NCBI GenBank assembly: GCA_031272005.1
Contig: JAISUQ010000151.1
Span: 1 to 15,630 of the forward strand
Source: Coriobacteriales bacterium
GTDB lineage: Bacteria > Actinomycetota > Coriobacteriia > Coriobacteriales > UBA8131
DNA: 15,630 nt
Reading direction: 5' to 3'
Shown piece by piece: positions 13,684 through 15,630 of this stretch. The position numbers and the translations under genes are program-made. Below the pieces are notes generated by a model that was not told where the DNA came from, did no database searches, and was given only the letters and a program-made list of their open reading frames with translations. Each line of letters begins with the position of its first letter. Positions within the stretch are counted from its first letter, which is position 1.

Positions 13684-14247
13684 CTACAGGGCGCCCACCA
13701 GATCGAGGCTGGGCCGCAGGGTGGCCTCGCCGGGCTGCCACTTGGCCGGGCAGACCTCGTCGCCGTGCTCAGCCACGAATTGCAGCGCCTGGACCTTGCG
13801 CAGCAGCTCATCGGCATTGCGGCCAACGTTGCCGGCATTGACCTCGTAGGCTACGATCTGACCCTGCGGGTTGACCACAAAGGTGCCGCGCTCGGTAAGG
13901 CCGGCCTCCTCAATCAGCACGTCAAAATCCCGGGCCAGAGCGCCGGTGGGGTCGCCAAGCATCGGGTATTGGATCTTCTGGATGCGCTCCGAGGCGTCGT
14001 GCCAGGCCTTGTGGACGAAGTGGGTGTCCTCCGAAACCGAATAGATCTCGGTGTTGGCCGCCCGGAACTTGTCGTAGAGATTGGCCAGATCCTCCAATTC
14101 GGTGGGGCAGACGAAGGTGAAGTCGGCCGGATAGAAGAAGAACACCGACCACTTGCCTAAGACATCTGCCTTGGTGACTTCCTTGAATTCTCCCTCATGG
14201 AATGCCTGGACTTTGAAATCGCTTATCTCTTTGTTGATCAGTGACAT
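13684..14247 (-). CDS. ahpC: Alkyl hydroperoxide reductase peroxidase subunit AhpC (2-Cys peroxiredoxin)
   Basis: It reduces hydrogen peroxide, organic peroxides and peroxynitrite in the cytosol. The ATG at 14247, preceded by GGGAGG, gives 187 residues, the length of E. coli AhpC. The peroxidatic Cys is in DFTFVCPTELED and the resolving Cys in GDEVCPAKW. YSVSEDTHFVHKAWHD, DPTGALARDFDV and the C-terminal PSLDLVGAL are highly typical of the AhpC/Prx1 subgroup. Transcription probably starts from a TTGACA-17-TATTTT promoter at 14341-14313, whose -10 is shared with the divergent PerR-type gene. An AhpF-like reductase gene follows by 60 bp. Confidence 0.97.
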   Translation of the reverse strand: MSLINKEISDFKVQAFHEGEFKEVTKADVLGKWSVFFFYPADFTFVCPTELEDLANLYDKFRAANTEIYSVSEDTHFVHKAWHDASERIQKIQYPMLGDPTGALARDFDVLIEEAGLTERGTFVVNPQGQIVAYEVNAGNVGRNADELLRKVQALQFVAEHGDEVCPAKWQPGEATLRPSLDLVGAL

Positions 14248-14289
14248 TGTTGCCTCCCTTGTTAATCTCTGTTGATATGAGAACCATAC

Positions 14290-14341
14290 TTGCATTTTTC
14301 GGAATGAGTCCTAAAATAGAGTTTATTGATGCGTTTGTCAA
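14290..14341. promoter_or_regulatory. Overlapping divergent promoters of ahpC and the PerR-type gene
   Basis: Minus strand: TTGACA (14341 to 14336), 17-bp spacer, TATTTT (14318 to 14313). Plus strand: TTGCAT (14290-14295), 16-bp spacer, TAAAAT (14312-14317). The two -10 elements coincide. The AT-rich core has an imperfect inverted repeat, TAAA-N6-TTTA (14312-14325), loosely like a Fur/PerR operator. A single bound dimer here could control both directions; the operator assignment is tentative. Confidence 0.65.
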
Positions 14342-14402
14342 GCAGTTAGGGTAAAGTGATGTTGTGTGCAAAATTCACCATCTTGGGGGATGGCTGAAGC
14401 TA

Positions 14403-14765
14403 ATGGGAGAGACTAAACAACGATCGGTTGTGCTGGACATCATCAATTCCACGCACGGCCACCTGACTGCCGAGGACATCTATCAGCGGGCGGCCAGCGC
14501 ATACCCGGCCATCAGCCGCAGCACGGTCTATCGCAACCTCGGCATCCTCACCGATCGCGGCGTCATCGCCCAGGTCAACGCCCCCGGTAAAGCCACCTAC
14601 TTCGACCGCAACCCCGAGCCGCACAGCCACATCATCTGCCCCCGCTGCGGCGCCATCGAGGACCTGCCTCTGGAGAGCAACGCCATCTCCTCTTTGGTAC
14701 CCCCCGACACCGACGTCCTCTCCTACTCCCTGATCATCAACAGCCTCTGCGCGGATTGCCGCTGA
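14403..14765 (+). CDS. perR: Fur-family regulator, PerR-type peroxide sensor
   Basis: A DNA-binding repressor of the Fur superfamily; 120 residues from ATG 14403. The N-terminal winged helix has TKQRSVVLDIINSTHGHLTA and ISRSTVYRNLGILTDRGVI. Structural zinc Cys pairs are ICPRCG and LCADC. The regulatory metal site of PerR appears preserved: the HGH motif His, Asp in YFDRN, two His in PHSH, and Asp in AIEDLP at the position where B. subtilis PerR has Asp104 and Fur usually has Glu. This favours PerR over Fur. An in-frame GTG at 14364 would add 13 residues and restore an LK.MG segment like longer PerR proteins, but neither start has a well-spaced ribosome-binding site. It is divergent from ahpC with coincident -10 regions, so it probably represses ahpC and itself in response to peroxide. 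Confidence 0.87.
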   Translation: MGETKQRSVVLDIINSTHGHLTAEDIYQRAASAYPAISRSTVYRNLGILTDRGVIAQVNAPGKATYFDRNPEPHSHIICPRCGAIEDLPLESNAISSLVPPDTDVLSYSLIINSLCADCR

Positions 14766-14875
14766 GAACCGCTGAGAAGATGGTCCAATCCTGCCGCGGG
14801 GCTGATCAGCATCAGGTGGAGCAATCCAGTTTGCGCACATCGTTATCGCAGCTTCGCATTGTGCTACCAAAGCCA

Positions 14876-15024
14876 GGGAAATGCTGATTTATTCCGACTA
14901 AGGCAATCCCCGTAGGGGCGCAATTCATTGCGCCCATTCGAGCAGAGTAATATTGCAGGTCGGGAGGGCGCGATGAATCGCGCCCCTACGGAGATTACCA
15001 ATATTGGAATGAATCAGCGTTCCT
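14876..15024. mobile_element. MITE-like non-coding element with terminal inverted repeats
   Basis: The left end GGAAATGCTGATTTATTCC (14877-14895) and the right end GGAATGAATCAGCGTTCC (15006-15023) are inverted copies with two substitutions and one indel. Inside is an exact 12-bp inverted repeat, CCGTAGGGGCGC (14910-14921) with GCGCCCCTACGG (14980-14991). Two nested 8-bp hairpins are present: GGGCGCAA/TTGCGCCC (14916-14935) and GGGCGCGA/TCGCGCCC (14966-14985). There is no coding capacity. It lies in the 276-bp gap 14766-15041 between perR and the MFS gene. The preceding 110 bp (14766-14875) show nothing recognisable apart from short repeats of CGCTGAGAA next to the perR stop. Confidence 0.75.
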
Positions 15025-15041
15025 TCAGGTATTCACTGTCT

Positions 15042-15630
15042 TTATTCAGGAAAAACACTCTTGCGACGCAACGCTACCAGCAGATAGCAGGCGGTGCCGA
15101 GAATGCCGGTGATCAGCAGGGAGAGAGCGGCGGCGGGCCAGTTGTCCTGGTTGGCTCCGAGAAACCACAGCGGTTCCATCGAGCCCAGAAAGGCACCGAC
15201 GTTCTGGAAGATGTTGAAGACGCCCATACCGACGCCAATCAGCTCCGGGCGCTTCAGCAGCTGCGGATAACAGGTCAGCGCCAGGGCCGGCACCCCCATG
15301 GCCATGCCAGCCAGGGCGATGCCCAACCACAGCCAGACGGATGTGGTGGAGAGGATGATGCAGCAGCCCGGGCCAATCAGCGCCATGGCCACCACCAGCA
15401 GCCAGCGGGTTTGCCCGGTGCGGTCGGCCAGCAGCCCAAACAGCGGGCCAAAGACGATGGCCAGCAGGCTGGGTATCGTCGACAGCGAGCCGGCTACCGT
15501 GGCGTCCACCCCCTGCAGCTGCAGGAAGGTCGGGGCAAAGCTGATCTCAGCCATGGAAGTCAGGTTGAAGAGCAGGTAGGCGGAGAGAAACACGATGTTG
15601 ATTGGCTTGATGACCGCCCACAGGGCGCCG
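15042..15630 (-). CDS. Major facilitator superfamily permease, C-terminal half (5' end outside window)
   Basis: The frame is open to the right window edge, so only about 196 C-terminal residues are present. They form about six membrane segments, the second half of a 12-helix MFS transporter. The MFS A-like loop motif is visible as GPLFGLLADRTGQTRW between the second and third segments. A later segment contains GVGMGVFNIFQNVGAFLGS, and the protein ends with a short basic tail (LRRKSVFPE). Such proteins are secondary transporters (uptake or efflux) in the inner membrane. The substrate cannot be told. The 3' end lies 18 bp from the MITE-like element. Confidence 0.85.
   Translation of the reverse strand, partial: GALWAVIKPINIVFLSAYLLFNLTSMAEISFAPTFLQLQGVDATVAGSLSTIPSLLAIVFGPLFGLLADRTGQTRWLLVVAMALIGPGCCIILSTTSVWLWLGIALAGMAMGVPALALTCYPQLLKRPELIGVGMGVFNIFQNVGAFLGSMEPLWFLGANQDNWPAAALSLLITGILGTACYLLVALRRKSVFPE

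Noticed and set aside
11659..14160. 833-codon open frame on the plus strand, antisense to the AhpF-like gene and ahpC
   Set aside because: It lies opposite two clearly identified genes and its composition (Gly/Ala/Gln/His/Leu runs) is the mirror of GC-rich codons. It resembles no family and has no ribosome-binding site.
14364..14402. GTG start adding 13 residues to the PerR-type protein
   Set aside because: Kept only as an alternative: no well-spaced ribosome-binding site, and many related regulators start directly before TKQR.
1..15630. CRISPR array, rRNA, integrase or phage genes
   Set aside because: No regularly spaced direct repeats of 20-40 bp, no rRNA-like stretches and no integrase or phage structural proteins were seen.

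Overview
The base composition (mostly about 60% G+C by eye), the gene order and the promoters suggest an anaerobic or microaerophilic Actinomycetota, perhaps a Coriobacteriia-like lineage. The strongest clue is the order lexA (minus strand), a divergent SOS-controlled small membrane protein, then nrdR. This is the arrangement known from Mycobacterium tuberculosis (lexA / Rv2719c / nrdR). A dockerin on a large surface-type protein and a PerR/AhpC peroxide module fit an anaerobe. The taxonomic call is an inference; there is no rRNA or other direct marker in the window.

Layout. Bases 1-2924 hold the 3' end of a very large secreted or surface protein: GLUG-like repeats, PEGA-like modules, a beta-helix region and a C-terminal type I dockerin. 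Two hairpins follow it. Bases 3110-3526 are AT-rich and carry two tiny unrecognised genes in tandem on the minus strand. Next come an EamA/DMT permease (minus) and hflX (plus), divergent with only 22 bp between start codons and both apparently leaderless. hflX meets mscL tail to tail; mscL carries an added C-terminal zinc ribbon and lies downstream of lexA. The lexA / small-protein intergenic region has two good promoters, each with a LexA-type SOS box in its spacer. After the small protein come nrdR and dut (nucleotide metabolism), then the overlapping pair hisC-tyrA (histidine and aromatic amino acid synthesis).

A minus-strand block follows: ahpC, an AhpF-like flavoprotein with its domains in swapped order, and a membrane-anchored thermonuclease-like protein. 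It is divergent from a PerR-type regulator, and the two promoters share one -10 region. This looks like a self-contained peroxide-defence module: PerR senses peroxide or metal, AhpC reduces peroxide, and the AhpF-like protein recycles AhpC. The window ends inside an MFS permease.

A non-coding repeat family (GTAGGGGCGC...GCGCCCCTAC cores, one copy with near-perfect terminal inverted repeats) occurs at three places: next to the lexA promoter, between tyrA and the nuclease gene, and between perR and the MFS gene. No tRNA, rRNA or CRISPR array was seen. No clearly new defence or metabolic system was found. The most unusual items are the permuted AhpF, the SOS-box-controlled 43-55 residue membrane protein, and the back-to-back leaderless promoter pair.
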